Translations under genes and position numbers: made by a program | In this document: in pieces, positions 9,352-18,511 of the stretch | Layout of the letters: each line of letters starts with the position of its first letter | Position numbering within the stretch: the first letter of the stretch is position 1 | Assembly (NCBI RefSeq): GCF_003967015.1 | Contig: NZ_AP017560.1 | Location: 4,400,048-4,464,047 of the forward strand | Length of the DNA: 64,000 nucleotides | Reading direction: 5' to 3' | Source: Pseudanabaena sp. ABRG5-3 | Lineage (GTDB): Bacteria > Cyanobacteriota > Cyanobacteriia > Pseudanabaenales > Pseudanabaenaceae | The notes under the pieces: model-generated | Database searches by the model: none | What the model was told of the DNA's origin: nothing | The model's input: the letters and a program-made list of their open reading frames with translations, nothing else

Positions 9352-10695
9352 ACGACCAATACCAATGTACTTATAGCCCAAAGCTTCAAGAGCCTTGCCG
9401 TCAAGGAAATTACGGGCATCAATGATGACGGGATGTGCCATGAGCGTTAACATCTTGGCATAGTCAATGCTCAAGAACTCTTGCCAATCTGTCACTAATA
9501 CCACGGCATCACAACCATCAGCGAGACGCTCTAGATCTGTTTCCACAATCACATTAGAAAAACCTTGGCGTAATCCTGATTGCGAAACTAGAGGATCATA
9601 GGCTTTGACCCTTGCACCCAAGCGGCTTAATTGATCGATCAAGGTGAGTGAAGGAGCGTCGCGCATATCATCGGTATCAGGCTTAAATGTCATTCCTAAT
9701 AGACCAATGGTTTTACCCTTGAGAATTTTCAGAGCCTGTTGTAGCTTCTCTACGACGAGGGTGCGCTGAAGCTCATTTACACGCACACATGCCTTCAGGA
9801 TTTCGGTGGAATAGCCATAGTCTTCGGCTGTATAGATTAAAGCGGAGACATCCTTACCAAAGCAAGATCCACCCCAACCGATGCCTGCTTGCAGGAATTT
9901 GGAACCAATCCGTGAGTCTAGTCCAATTCCTTTGGCAACTTCCTTTACATCTGCGCCGACGCGATCGCAAATGTTGGCAACCTCATTGACAAAGCTAATC
10001 TTAGTAGCCAGAAAAGCATTCGCTGCATATTTAATCATTTCCGCAGAGTTTAGATCTGTGACAACCACTGGTACTGGGGGCAAGCTCTTGTCCTCAGCAT
10101 AGGAACGATCAATAATCGGTTTATATAGCTCCTGCATCAGTTGGAGCGCGCGATCGCTGCCACTACCAACTACAATGCGATCGGGATTAAAGGTATCGTA
10201 AACCGCCACACCTTCTCGCAAAAATTCAGGATTGCTTACTACATCAAACTGGATCTTGTCACTACTACTCTTTCCACCCATTCCATCAAGGACAATCATC
10301 CGCACCCAGTCACCAGATCCAATTGGTACAGTTGACTTGTTGACAATGACCCGATATCCCTCAGTGAGACTTTCGCCAATACTACGAGCCACGGCTTCAA
10401 CATAGCGCATATCACTGCGACCATCAGGAAGTGAAGGTGTCCCCACGGCAATGAACAAAATTTCGCCATGATTAACCCCTGCGGCAATATCCGTTGTGAA
10501 TTCAATTTTGCCCTGACGAATTGACTCAGATATCACTTCAGGCAATCCTGGCTCATGAATCGGTGATTGTCCCGATTTCATCAGTTTGACTTTCTCTTCG
10601 TTATTATCCACACAAATTACGTCATGACCAATGTAGGCAAGACAAGCACCTGTTACCAATCCTACATAACCAGTTCCAATTACACAAACACGCAT
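9349..10695 (-). CDS. ugd: UDP-glucose 6-dehydrogenase
   Basis: Oxidises UDP-glucose to UDP-glucuronate with NAD+, supplying acidic sugar for exopolysaccharide. 448 residues, normal length. The Rossmann motif is GTGYVG at the N-terminus. The active-site Cys lies in GGSCFGKDV, and the second nucleotide domain starts at GLLGMTFKPDTDDMRDAPS. It is followed upstream on the same strand by uxs and the Wza-like gene, so this is one sugar-nucleotide/export block. The stop codon coincides with the end of a MITE copy, so the native 3' flank has been replaced by the repeat. Confidence 0.95.
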   Translation of the reverse strand: MRVCVIGTGYVGLVTGACLAYIGHDVICVDNNEEKVKLMKSGQSPIHEPGLPEVISESIRQGKIEFTTDIAAGVNHGEILFIAVGTPSLPDGRSDMRYVEAVARSIGESLTEGYRVIVNKSTVPIGSGDWVRMIVLDGMGGKSSSDKIQFDVVSNPEFLREGVAVYDTFNPDRIVVGSGSDRALQLMQELYKPIIDRSYAEDKSLPPVPVVVTDLNSAEMIKYAANAFLATKISFVNEVANICDRVGADVKEVAKGIGLDSRIGSKFLQAGIGWGGSCFGKDVSALIYTAEDYGYSTEILKACVRVNELQRTLVVEKLQQALKILKGKTIGLLGMTFKPDTDDMRDAPSLTLIDQLSRLGARVKAYDPLVSQSGLRQGFSNVIVETDLERLADGCDAVVLVTDWQEFLSIDYAKMLTLMAHPVIIDARNFLDGKALEALGYKYIGIGR

Positions 10696-10828
10696 AAATT
10701 TTTCTTACCTAATTTAACTTGATGATCTCAATCTGGAAAGTGATGTTTTGTAAGTGTTTTGCACTGCCAAAAACTTGTCAAAAACTATTGATTTAGGAAT
10801 AGTTTATTTAAAAGACATTTCACAACGT

Positions 10829-11764
10829 CTATTTAACCGATAAGTGATCGCGAAAATAGGCGATTGTTTTCGCTAAGCCTTCTTCCAATGGAACGGTTGG
10901 TTCCCATCCTAAATGGAACTTAGCACGTGAAATGTCAGGCTGACGACGTTGGGGATCATCTTGAGGTAAAGGTTTAAATACCAGTTCAGCCGTGGGATCG
11001 ATTAGTCGTTGAATTGTCTGCGCCAATTGTAGAATGGTATATTCCCCCGGATTACCCAGATTCACAGGTCCAATGTAGTTGCCATTAGTGAGACGGATTA
11101 ACCCTTCAACAAGATCGGATACATAACAGAAACTACGGGTCTGGGAGCCATCTCCATAGATCGTAAGCGGAATTCCCTTAAGGGCTTGCACAATAAAATT
11201 GCTAACTACCCGTCCATCATTCTCTAGCATTCTGACTCCGTGGGTATTGAAAATACGAGCAACTCTGACTTCAACACCAAATTGACGATGGTAATCAAAG
11301 GTCAGAGTTTCAGAAATTCGCTTTCCTTCGTCATAACAACTGCGAATACCTGTGCAATTAACGTTGCCCCAATAGTCTTCGGTTTGCGGATGAATTAAAG
11401 GATCGCCGTACACTTCTGATGTTGAGGCAAGGAGAACTCTTGCTTTGCATCGCTTAGCTAATTCCAAAACATTGAAGGTTCCCAAAAAGTTGGTTTGGGC
11501 AGTTTTAATGGGATCAGCTTGGTAATGTACAGGTGAAGCTGGACAAGCAAGATGATAGATCTGATCGACCTGCTCAATATCAATGGGATTGATAACGTCA
11601 TGCTCAATGAATTTAAAGTTAGGGTGTTCTAGCCAATGGGCATTATTGACTTTACGACCTGTGTAGAGATTATCAAGGGATATAACTGAGTTCCCCGCCT
11701 CAATCAGACGATCAACTAAATGTGACCCAATAAAGCCCGCACCGCCAGTAACCAAAATTTTCAT
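10829..11764 (-). CDS. uxs: UDP-glucuronate decarboxylase (UDP-xylose synthase), extended SDR
   Basis: Converts UDP-glucuronate, the product of ugd, to UDP-xylose in the cytoplasm. 311 residues. The NAD motif GGAGFIG is at the N-terminus. The catalytic [10 protein letters not shown] segment and YDEGKR (YxxxK) are visible. The sequence [13 protein letters not shown] is typical of Uxs rather than of UDP-glucose epimerase. It is encoded 9 nt after the Wza-like gene and followed by ugd. The pairing of ugd with uxs on one strand supports the assignment. Confidence 0.9.
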   Translation of the reverse strand: MKILVTGGAGFIGSHLVDRLIEAGNSVISLDNLYTGRKVNNAHWLEHPNFKFIEHDVINPIDIEQVDQIYHLACPASPVHYQADPIKTAQTNFLGTFNVLELAKRCKARVLLASTSEVYGDPLIHPQTEDYWGNVNCTGIRSCYDEGKRISETLTFDYHRQFGVEVRVARIFNTHGVRMLENDGRVVSNFIVQALKGIPLTIYGDGSQTRSFCYVSDLVEGLIRLTNGNYIGPVNLGNPGEYTILQLAQTIQRLIDPTAELVFKPLPQDDPQRRQPDISRAKFHLGWEPTVPLEEGLAKTIAYFRDHLSVK

Positions 11765-11773
11765 ATTTATGTT

Positions 11774-13315
11774 CTAAAAATTTCTAAAAAGATTGTTTAT
11801 GAGTGAGAAAGGAGTCACGACATTACCGAGAAACCTAGTGGCTGAGCTAAGAATGCTGGAACCGAAAGATGGACGAATCACGATCACATCGCGATCGCGT
11901 AGTCCAGGATTAAATTCTTCGCTCAAAGGTTGATTTAAATCAGCTACAAGGTTGCGACGCATAATCGAACCATCGGGATTAACCCGATAAAGCTCAACTG
12001 CACGCCAATCTGCATCATTGGTTAATCCGCCAGCAAAGGAGATCGCTTCGGTAAAAGAACTATTAGGACGTAGTTGCAGAGGTCCTGGACGAACTGCTTC
12101 TCCAACAACTTGTACCGTAATAACGGTAGGAGAGAAAGTCGCTTTAGCTACTTGTAGGTATTCGGTAGGATTAGTTTTTTCGAGTCGAGGTACAGTAATG
12201 AGATCGCCATCGGTAAGGGTAATATCTTGACTGAGATCGGCTTTAGTAATCAGATCTAATAGATTTGCCTTGACGATTGTGCGCTGTCCTTTATCATTCA
12301 ATCGGGAAATTTGGACATTACGAATATCGGCAATTTCCGTCACGCCATTGGCTGCTTGTAAGGCACGGCTGAGGTTAACTGGGCCTCCATTGGAAGCATT
12401 GCCCGCCGCAGTGGTTGCGCCCGTTAGTCCTGTAGATAGAGTGCCATTACGCGAATATACTAAGGTTTGCGTACCGACACGATTCACTTCTCCCACGATC
12501 GCAACTTGAATGGTAAAGGTGTCTGGAGAGAAGGTAGAGTTACTGACAAGTCTTGTCTGAGATGCACTTGCTAGAGGTAATGGGGGGACGAGAATTGAAT
12601 CACCATCGAGGATACGAATATCTTGAGTGATATCACCTTTTTCAAGGAGGTTTTGGAGATTAACTTTGATAATGCGGCGACCTAACGTCCCATCCCGACG
12701 GGAAATTTGAATATTACTGATGTCCGCTCTTGAAGTAATTCCTGATGCAGATTCTATTGCTCTAGTCAATGTTGCTGCATTAACATTGTTACCGACTGCG
12801 CCAGCACCAACGTAGTTTAAAAATCTTGGTCCTGGACGGTTGACTTCTCCCACTACGGCAATGTTGAGCGCACGGGGAGAAAGCAAGGAGATGTTCACAA
12901 TATTGCGGACTAGAAAAGGATTGAGTTTTGCTTTTAGTAAAGCATTTGCCTCCTCTAAACTCAATCCTTCTAATTTAACTGCTCCAATTAGAGAAATATT
13001 AATCGTTCCATCGGGGGCGATCGTTTGATTGCCTGATAGCTCTGGCACATTAAAAACTTCGATCCTGATGTTATCGCCTGCGCCCAGAGTATAGCGAAAT
13101 GTATCTTGGGAGTCACTGACATTTAAGGAAGGCGCACCACTATTATTAACTGGATTAACTGTTGATAATGGTCTCAGGTTAGATTTTGTAGGATCTGGAG
13201 ATGCTGTAGATGAAGGGGCAGGTTTTTCAATTGTAGTTGTCTGCGCCCAGCTAGGAAAAGGAGAATAGGCAATCAATACCAATAGAATTAATTTACCAAA
13301 CTTGTTTATACGCAT
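11774..13315 (-). CDS. Polysaccharide export protein (Wza/OPX-like) with SLBB domains
   Basis: An outer-envelope exporter for exopolysaccharide, 513 residues. The signal peptide is LILLVLIAYSPFPSWAQ. A poly-export domain follows (YTLGAGDNIRIEVFNVPELSG...GTINISLIGAVKLEG), then three SLBB-like repeats, each starting near a NRPG/NRVG/VRPG turn (VVGEVNRPG, IVGEVNRVG, VVGEAVRPG). No lipobox Cys is evident, unlike E. coli Wza. The ATG at 13315 is chosen because AGGAG lies 8 nt upstream. It heads the uxs-ugd run. Confidence 0.88.
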   Translation of the reverse strand: MRINKFGKLILLVLIAYSPFPSWAQTTTIEKPAPSSTASPDPTKSNLRPLSTVNPVNNSGAPSLNVSDSQDTFRYTLGAGDNIRIEVFNVPELSGNQTIAPDGTINISLIGAVKLEGLSLEEANALLKAKLNPFLVRNIVNISLLSPRALNIAVVGEVNRPGPRFLNYVGAGAVGNNVNAATLTRAIESASGITSRADISNIQISRRDGTLGRRIIKVNLQNLLEKGDITQDIRILDGDSILVPPLPLASASQTRLVSNSTFSPDTFTIQVAIVGEVNRVGTQTLVYSRNGTLSTGLTGATTAAGNASNGGPVNLSRALQAANGVTEIADIRNVQISRLNDKGQRTIVKANLLDLITKADLSQDITLTDGDLITVPRLEKTNPTEYLQVAKATFSPTVITVQVVGEAVRPGPLQLRPNSSFTEAISFAGGLTNDADWRAVELYRVNPDGSIMRRNLVADLNQPLSEEFNPGLRDRDVIVIRPSFGSSILSSATRFLGNVVTPFSLINNLFRNF

Positions 13316-13453
13316 AAAAGTACTCCTTAACCTAACCATCTAATCATTAGAAACTGAATACCTGTCATAATAATGGAGGCGGTTTTTAAAATCTTTGGCT
13401 GCCATTGTATCAGTACGTTCAATAGTTTATCCCAGTAATTTCTCCGAAATCTA

Positions 13454-14194
13454 ATGCGATCGCCACAGGTTATTTATCTAGATGCAGTTGGTACTCTATT
13501 TGGTGTTAGAGGTAGTGTTGGCGAACAGTATGCAAAAGTTGCGGCAGATTTTGGCGTTAGGCTGGATGCTGACCTGATTAACCGTTCTTTTTATCACAGT
13601 TTCCAATCAGCACCAAGGATTGCCTTTCCTGATTTGCCCCAATCAGATATCCCGATCGCAGAATATCAATGGTGGCGATCACTTGCCCAGCAAACCTTTA
13701 ATCAAACAGGGGATTTGATCAAGTTTGCTAACTTTGAAGCTTTTTTCAAACAGCTCTATGCTTACTTTGCCACTGCTGCACCTTGGTTTGTATATGAAGA
13801 TGTGCAAATTGCCTTAGATACATGGCGACAACAGGGGATTACCATCGGTGTGCTATCAAATTTTGATAGTCGCGTTTATAAAGTAATTGCCGCCCTAGGA
13901 CTTAAGCATTATTTTGAGTCGATCACTATATCAACGGAGAGTGGTGCAGCAAAGCCTGAATCACTCATTTTTGAAGCAGCTTTAGCAAAGCATCAACTTG
14001 AGCGATCGCCCGATCTCGCTTGGCATATAGGCGATAGTTTCAGCGAGGACTATGAGGGGGCAAATACGATAGGCATCACGGCATTTTGGCTGAATCGAGA
14101 TCGCCGACCCACCAAAAATCTAGCGCAACAGGCGGCAAGGACAATTCATCTGCTAACTGACCTACAGCAAAAAGGAAGCAATAGCCACCAATGA
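13454..14194 (+). CDS. HAD-like hydrolase, subfamily IA
   Basis: A 246-residue haloacid-dehalogenase superfamily protein. Motif I is YLDAVGTLFG, where the second catalytic Asp is replaced as in REG-2-like members. Motif II is GVLSNFDSR. The motif III Lys lies in GAAKPESLIFEAAL, and motif IV is HIGDSFSEDYEGA. It is probably a phosphatase of small metabolites; the substrate is not identifiable. It lies upstream of ribE on the same strand with a 30-nt gap, so a role in riboflavin phosphate removal is possible but speculative. Confidence 0.85.
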   Translation: MRSPQVIYLDAVGTLFGVRGSVGEQYAKVAADFGVRLDADLINRSFYHSFQSAPRIAFPDLPQSDIPIAEYQWWRSLAQQTFNQTGDLIKFANFEAFFKQLYAYFATAAPWFVYEDVQIALDTWRQQGITIGVLSNFDSRVYKVIAALGLKHYFESITISTESGAAKPESLIFEAALAKHQLERSPDLAWHIGDSFSEDYEGANTIGITAFWLNRDRRPTKNLAQQAARTIHLLTDLQQKGSNSHQ

Positions 14195-14224
14195 CCAATC
14201 ACCAATTAGCAAATTAATCAAGAA

Positions 14225-14872
14225 ATGTTCACAGGCTTAGTGCAAACAATTGGCATCATTGAGCAACGCGATCACGATCGCCTTGTCATTCATTGTCCTG
14301 ATCTGGTCAGCAAAATTGCGATCGGAGATAGTGTCGCCGTCAATGGTGTATGTCTAACCGCAACCAAGATTTCTGATACAAATTTTGTGGCTGACGTGTC
14401 TCCCGAAACCTTGGGGCGAACGAATCTAGGTGATCGCAAATTAAAATATGTCAACTTAGAAATGGCTCTAGCTGTAGGAGATCGCATTGGTGGACATTTT
14501 GTCTCAGGTCATATCGATGGGATGGGGAAATTATGCGATCGCTATCTAGTCGGCAATTCTTGGGAACTGAGCTTTGAGGCAATTCCTGAAGTAGCGCGTT
14601 ACATTGTCTTTAAAGGCAGTATTGCGATTAATGGGATCAGCCTCACAGTGTCCGATTGCAATGAATCAGGCACAAATTTTCGAGTTGCAGTTATCCCCCA
14701 TACCTATGAGAACACCACATTAAAATATCTCGATCTTGGTAGCTCCGTGCATTTAGAAGGTGATGTGTTAGGTAAATATGTTGAGAAATTTCTAAGATCA
14801 GGATATCTAGCGCCCAGTAGTCTAGCTCATCCCGAAATAACACCCGAATTTCTTGCTGAGCATGGCTGGTAA
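14225..14872 (+). CDS. ribE: Riboflavin synthase, alpha subunit
   Basis: Dismutates two 6,7-dimethyl-8-ribityllumazine molecules to riboflavin. 215 residues with the two tandem lumazine-binding barrels. The first starts MFTGLVQTIG and contains GDSVAVNGVCLT. The second contains KGSIAINGISLTV. HFVSGHIDG links them. Normal length, with a clear N-terminal MFTG signature. It lies downstream of the HAD gene and is followed by a strong hairpin. Confidence 0.95.
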   Translation: MFTGLVQTIGIIEQRDHDRLVIHCPDLVSKIAIGDSVAVNGVCLTATKISDTNFVADVSPETLGRTNLGDRKLKYVNLEMALAVGDRIGGHFVSGHIDGMGKLCDRYLVGNSWELSFEAIPEVARYIVFKGSIAINGISLTVSDCNESGTNFRVAVIPHTYENTTLKYLDLGSSVHLEGDVLGKYVEKFLRSGYLAPSSLAHPEITPEFLAEHGW

Positions 14873-14880
14873 GCAAACCA

Positions 14881-14909
14881 GAAGAGAGTTGCGGTGCAAC
14901 TCTCTTCTA
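14881..14909 (+). terminator. Hairpin after ribE
   Basis: The arms agaagagagttgc and gcaactctcttct pair perfectly around ggt, starting 9 nt after the ribE stop. The T-run is lacking because a MITE copy abuts the hairpin at 14909. Confidence 0.6.
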
Positions 14910-15011
14910 AGTAGGTGGGCATAATTAAAAACCAGAGCCAAAACCTGTGGCGCTCGCTGCGCGAGCGCCACAGGTTTTGAGGCTTTATATTTAATTGCGC
15001 CCACCTACTTA
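14909..15011. mobile_element. MITE-like palindrome, family A, copy 2
   Basis: 103 bp with ends taagtaggtgggcataatta and taattgcgcccacctactta. The core is a long palindrome with a CTCGCTGCGCGAG centre. It is bordered by TA on each side, as in the other copies, suggesting a TA target. No coding capacity, so it would need a transposase in trans. Confidence 0.8.
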
Positions 15012-15108
15012 GATGGCGTTTTAAAAAACTGTATTATTTGCGTTCCTTAAAATGAAATAATACTTTCTGTAAACTTCTTTACAATTGCTTAATACTTTTA
15101 CAGAGATC

Positions 15109-15558
15109 ATGGAACGTACTTTTTTGGCAGTTAAGCCTGATGGCGTACAACGTCACCTAATCGGAGAAATTATTCGTCGTTATGAAGCAAAAGGCTTTAA
15201 GCTCGTCGGACTGAAATTGTTGCAACCAACCCGCGAACTAGCTGAAAGTCATTACGCAGTGCATAAGGAAAGACCATTCTTTGCTGGTTTGGTTGACTTT
15301 ATTACCTCAGGTCCTGTTGTGGCGATGGTATGGGAAGGCGATGGTGTGGTTGCTTCTGCGCGGAAGATTATTGGTGCAACCAATCCTCAAACTGCTGAAC
15401 CTGGTACAATTCGTGGCGATTTTGGTATCAACATTGGACGCAATATTATTCACGGTTCTGATGCGATCGAAACTGCTCAAACCGAGATAGCACTTTGGTT
15501 TAAGCCTGAAGAATTAGTCGAATGGCAGCCTAACTTAACCGCTTGGGTTTACGAATAA
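15109..15558 (+). CDS. ndk: Nucleoside diphosphate kinase
   Basis: Balances NTP pools by a ping-pong phosphohistidine reaction. With ATG at 15109 it is 149 residues, the usual size, beginning [15 protein letters not shown]. The active-site His lies in NIIHGSDA. An in-frame TTG at 15085 would add eight residues atypical of the family, so it is rejected. A strong rho-independent terminator follows. Confidence 0.95.
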   Translation: MERTFLAVKPDGVQRHLIGEIIRRYEAKGFKLVGLKLLQPTRELAESHYAVHKERPFFAGLVDFITSGPVVAMVWEGDGVVASARKIIGATNPQTAEPGTIRGDFGINIGRNIIHGSDAIETAQTEIALWFKPEELVEWQPNLTAWVYE

Positions 15559-15560
15559 TA

Positions 15561-15594
15561 AAAAAAGGGAGTTGCTAAGCAACTCCCTTTTTTT
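15561..15594 (+). terminator. Rho-independent terminator of ndk
   Basis: The stem gggagttgc/gcaactccc has a 3-nt loop, is flanked by an A-run, and is followed by seven T. Confidence 0.85.
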
Positions 15595-15640
15595 GGATCG
15601 GTATTTGGATCGGTAATCTCGACCTCTATCTAAAGTAATG

Positions 15641-15668
15641 TTGACAAAACTTTACAATTTGATATATT
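15641..15668 (+). promoter_or_regulatory. Sigma-70-type promoter of psbA copy 1
   Basis: TTGACA at 15641-15646 and TATATT at 15663-15668 with a 16-bp spacer, 55 nt upstream of the psbA ATG. A consensus -35 box is unusual for cyanobacterial genes and fits high expression. Confidence 0.6.
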
Positions 15669-15723
15669 TGTAAATGTGAGCGCGAGCTTACATAAAAAAC
15701 AAGCTTTAAACCAAAACACAAAA

Positions 15724-16806
15724 ATGACAACAGCAGTACAAAGACGTGAAAGCGCGTCACTGTGGGATCAATTTTGCAATTGGGTCACCAGCACCGAAAA
15801 CCGCCTCTACGTAGGTTGGTTCGGCGTAATCATGATCCCTTGCTTACTCGCAGCGACCATTTGCTTCGTAATCGCCTTCATCGCAGCACCTCCCGTTGAC
15901 ATCGACGGTATCCGTGAACCAGTAGCAGGTAGCTTGCTATTCGGTAACAACATGATTTCTGGCGCAGTTGTACCTTCTTCAAACGCAATTGGCCTGCACT
16001 TTTACCCCATTTGGGAAGCAGATAGCCTTGATGAATGGCTATACAACGGTGGACCTTACCAATTGGTAATTTTCCACTTCTTGCTCGGAATTTTCTGCTA
16101 CATGGGACGTGAATGGGAATTGTCATACCGCCTCGGTATGCGTCCTTGGATCGCAGTAGCATACTCCGCCCCCGTAGCAGCAGCAACCGCAGTATTCTTG
16201 ATCTACCCAATCGGACAAGGATCCTTCTCTGACGGTATGCCTTTGGGTATCTCTGGTACATTCAACTTCATGATCGTATTCCAAGCAGAACACAACATCT
16301 TGATGCATCCTTTCCACATGTTGGGAGTAGCAGGTGTGTTTGGTGGTTCCTTGTTCAGTGCAATGCACGGTTCCTTGGTAACCTCCAGCTTGATTCGTGA
16401 AACCACCGAAAACGAAAGCCAAAACGCTGGTTACAAATTCGGACAAGAAGAAGAAACCTACAACATCGTTGCAGCTCACGGCTACTTCGGTCGCTTGATT
16501 TTCCAATACGCTTCTTTCAACAACAGCCGTCAATTGCACTTCTTCTTGGCACTATGGCCAGTAGTCGGCATTTGGTTCACCGCATTGGGCGTAAGCACAA
16601 TGGCGTTCAACTTGAATGGCTTCAACTTCAACCAATCTATCTCTGATAGCCAAGGTCGTGTTGTACCTAGCTGGGCAGACGTAATCAACCGCGCAAACTT
16701 GGGTATGGAAGTAATGCACGAGCGTAATGCTCACAACTTCCCTCTCGATTTGGCTGCTGTTGATGTTGCTCCTGTTGCTATGAGCGCTCCTGCTATCAAC
16801 GGTTAA
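15724..16806 (+). CDS. psbA: Photosystem II D1 protein, copy 1
   Basis: Reaction-centre subunit in the thylakoid membrane that binds P680, the Mn cluster and QB. 360 residues with five membrane helices. Residue 130 is Glu ([12 protein letters not shown]), the form associated with high-light D1 variants; low-light D1:1 has Gln. The C-terminal extension after Ala344 ([20 protein letters not shown], 16 residues) would be removed by CtpA. The start is ATG 15724 ([10 protein letters not shown]); an in-frame GTG at 15676 is not conserved. The coding sequence appears identical to copy 2 at 26409, while the flanks differ, indicating gene conversion. Confidence 0.98.
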   Translation: MTTAVQRRESASLWDQFCNWVTSTENRLYVGWFGVIMIPCLLAATICFVIAFIAAPPVDIDGIREPVAGSLLFGNNMISGAVVPSSNAIGLHFYPIWEADSLDEWLYNGGPYQLVIFHFLLGIFCYMGREWELSYRLGMRPWIAVAYSAPVAAATAVFLIYPIGQGSFSDGMPLGISGTFNFMIVFQAEHNILMHPFHMLGVAGVFGGSLFSAMHGSLVTSSLIRETTENESQNAGYKFGQEEETYNIVAAHGYFGRLIFQYASFNNSRQLHFFLALWPVVGIWFTALGVSTMAFNLNGFNFNQSISDSQGRVVPSWADVINRANLGMEVMHERNAHNFPLDLAAVDVAPVAMSAPAING

Positions 16807-16831
16807 TCTTCTAACCTAGTCTTCTCGAAAT

Positions 16832-16863
16832 AAAAAAGCCTCTCCTTGCGGAGAGGCTTTTTT
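16832..16863 (+). terminator. Rho-independent terminator of psbA copy 1
   Basis: The stem agcctctcc/ggagaggct has the loop ttgc and is followed by a T-run. The arms resemble those of the copy 2 terminator, but the loop differs. Confidence 0.85.
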
Positions 16864-16905
16864 ATGTTTTCAATAACCTGAAATATATTGATCACTTTTT
16901 ATGAG

Positions 16906-17053
16906 TAGGACTTACGCAGTAGCCCTGTAATAAATTACGGGCTAAAAGCTTAAACCCGTTGAAACGGGTTTAATAGGAGAGCTTTAGTCTGCTTTAGCTG
17001 ACTTGAGCTTTGAGCCAAGAACTTGAGTTCTTGGTTAGTTTGCGTAAGTCCTA
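16906..17053. mobile_element. MITE, family C (TAGGACTTACGCA ends) with 5-bp target duplication
   Basis: 148 bp bounded by perfect 13-bp terminal inverted repeats, taggacttacgca and tgcgtaagtccta. The target ATGAG is duplicated directly on each side (16901-16905 and 17054-17058). Inside are several separate stem-loops, for example aaacccgttgaaacgggttt and ccaagaacttgagttcttgg. No reading frame of note, so it is non-autonomous. The duplication gives the boundaries with confidence. Confidence 0.88.
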
Positions 17054-17059
17054 ATGAGA

Positions 17060-17482
17060 TTAAGGATGTAAAGCGATCGCTGTTAAAAAATTGGCTGCTT
17101 TGACAATAGGAATATTTTGGAAGGGATGTAAATCTAGAAGATCGGCATCTCCTGTAATGATGTAGTTAGCTTCACCACAGACTGCTAACTCTAAGAACTT
17201 ATCATCTTTAGGATCTCGACAGGCTCGAATTTTCTGGTTGATTGTGACTCTTTCGACCTGCTGGCTTAACTCCGTTAGAAATTTATTACGCTGTTCTAAG
17301 GTGATGTATTTTTGGAGTTTGGGACGGCTGATGACGTTTTCTATTTCTGATTGAACTTCATCTGATATCAGCAGTATTGCTTGAGATGTGGCATAGTCAA
17401 AGATCTTCTGGGGCAATGAATTTACAGACATTAAGCCACTGATCAAGATATTGGTATCGATTACTAATCTTAGTTTAGTCAT
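17060..17482 (-). CDS. PIN-domain ribonuclease toxin
   Basis: A 140-residue PIN protein of the COG1569 type, the likely toxin of a toxin-antitoxin pair. Acidic metal ligands are visible: RLVIDTNILISG near the start, a middle Glu, then ACRDPKDDKFLELA and ITGDADLL. Such toxins cleave RNA. The start overlaps the antitoxin stop by 8 nt (ATGACTAA), the usual translational coupling. The 3' end abuts the MITE target duplication, but the protein seems complete. Confidence 0.85.
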   Translation of the reverse strand: MTKLRLVIDTNILISGLMSVNSLPQKIFDYATSQAILLISDEVQSEIENVISRPKLQKYITLEQRNKFLTELSQQVERVTINQKIRACRDPKDDKFLELAVCGEANYIITGDADLLDLHPFQNIPIVKAANFLTAIALHP

Positions 17483-17696
17483 CCTTGAGGATTTCCTCTA
17501 AGATTTCGGGAGTAAGTCCCTTTTGTTGGGCTTCTAAACGAATCTCTTGGACTACTTTTTGTAGTGGGGTTGGTTGGGAAACACATTGCAAAAAGATGCT
17601 GACAAGAGTTTGTAAGGCTTGACGATTTTCAGGAGTTATATTTTGGTATGCATCGGCGATGGGGGCTTCGACTTGAAGGGTGATCGGTTTAAGCAT
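17475..17696 (-). CDS. Antitoxin partner of the PIN toxin
   Basis: A small protein of about 73 residues beginning MLKPITLQVEAPIADAYQ. Its central helix is rich in Gln and Leu, and its acidic C-terminus (ILEEILKDD) is suited to binding the toxin. An in-frame ATG at 17714 would add six residues. 17696 is preferred because a GAGAG stretch lies upstream, but this is uncertain. The upstream start lies beside the end of a decayed copy of the Type ISP gene. Confidence 0.7.
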   Translation of the reverse strand: MLKPITLQVEAPIADAYQNITPENRQALQTLVSIFLQCVSQPTPLQKVVQEIRLEAQQKGLTPEILEEILKDD

Positions 17697-17703
17697 GGTA
17701 TGT

Positions 17704-17907
17704 CTATCTCTCATTCAGTGGTGGCAAGCTGTTGACAATTTTAACTGACTCGACACTGACGCGCACGATGCACTTAATGAGGTCGAGGATGTAGCGCGCG
17801 CGATCGCCTGATCATTCGTGAGGATTATTGACAATTCCCCTATCTTTGTCGCGGGTGAGTTGATAGCGTTCCATGATCAATTCTAGGTCGGGTTTGCCGT
17901 TGACGAT
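17704..17907 (-). pseudogene. Decayed duplicate of the Type ISP gene 3' end
   Basis: Read on the minus strand this gives IVNGKPDLELIMERYQLTRD... to ...VKIVNSLPPLNER and a TAG stop. It is the same 68-codon C-terminus as the Type ISP gene ending at 19914, with a single in-frame TGA in place of a Trp. It has no start of its own and follows directly after the nuclease-like gene stop. It forms a direct repeat of about 200 bp flanking the AAA/nuclease cassette. Confidence 0.85.
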
Positions 17908-17911
17908 TTAT

Positions 17912-18511
17912 TCATAATAAGGTTTTGAAGTATATTTCTTGTTGATGTTTTAAAGAGGAGAAATATTTGGGAATCTCAGGTAAATTTAATTGGTCTAACG
18001 GGATTTTGCTAACTAGATTTTCTCTTTTAAATTTTGAAGTTTGCTTTTTTAATTTGATTTTCTGAGGGATTTCTTTAATTACAGCAAATTTTATTTCATA
18101 ATCTGTTAAAAAATTTGTTTCTTCCCAAAATATTTGACCAACTTTTTGCAAATACTTATATAAGCAAAAAGCTCCTTTAAGCTGGTTGATGCTGTCTTTA
18201 TTATCTGGATTTCCTGATTTTAATTCTAGGAAAATTGCAATCTTTTTGTTTTTTATATTGGTTAAAATAATATAATCGGCTCGTTTACGTTCGCCTTTCA
18301 AACCATTAAAAAAATTGAGGAGTGCTGGAAATTCATCAGCTTTAAGAATAAATGTTTCTTTTGGTAGCCCTTTGATTTTAATGGAATACGAGTTGTTATC
18401 AATATTTTCAGTGAGCGTTACTTCATTGCTAGAGTTTGGTAAGGGTATTAGAGGGATTTCTACATTGTTTGAAATTAATTCAGATAATATTTGATGATCT
18501 TTTTCCCACAT
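17912..18511 (-). CDS. Putative PD-(D/E)XK-type nuclease, partner of the AAA ATPase
   Basis: A 199-residue protein I cannot place in a named family. A nuclease-like core is visible: RADYIILTNIKNKKIAIFLELKSGN (about residues 77-101), giving the spacing D...ExK of the PD-(D/E)XK fold. A Lys-rich segment follows (IPQKIKLKKQTSKFKREN). Its ATG shares one base with the stop of the ATPase (TGATG), so the two are made together. The pairing resembles OLD-type or PARIS-like ATPase plus effector systems, but the effector differs from the TOPRIM AriB. A defence function is inference. Confidence 0.6.
   Translation of the reverse strand: MWEKDHQILSELISNNVEIPLIPLPNSSNEVTLTENIDNNSYSIKIKGLPKETFILKADEFPALLNFFNGLKGERKRADYIILTNIKNKKIAIFLELKSGNPDNKDSINQLKGAFCLYKYLQKVGQIFWEETNFLTDYEIKFAVIKEIPQKIKLKKQTSKFKRENLVSKIPLDQLNLPEIPKYFSSLKHQQEIYFKTLL

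Noticed and set aside
15676-15723. Upstream GTG start for psbA copy 1
   Set aside because: It adds 16 residues absent from copy 2 and from D1 proteins in general, and lies in the leader just after the promoter.
16123-16539. Long open frames antisense to psbA, also in copy 2
   Set aside because: They mirror the strongly biased psbA codons and recur identically in both copies because the coding sequences match. No start signals or domains.
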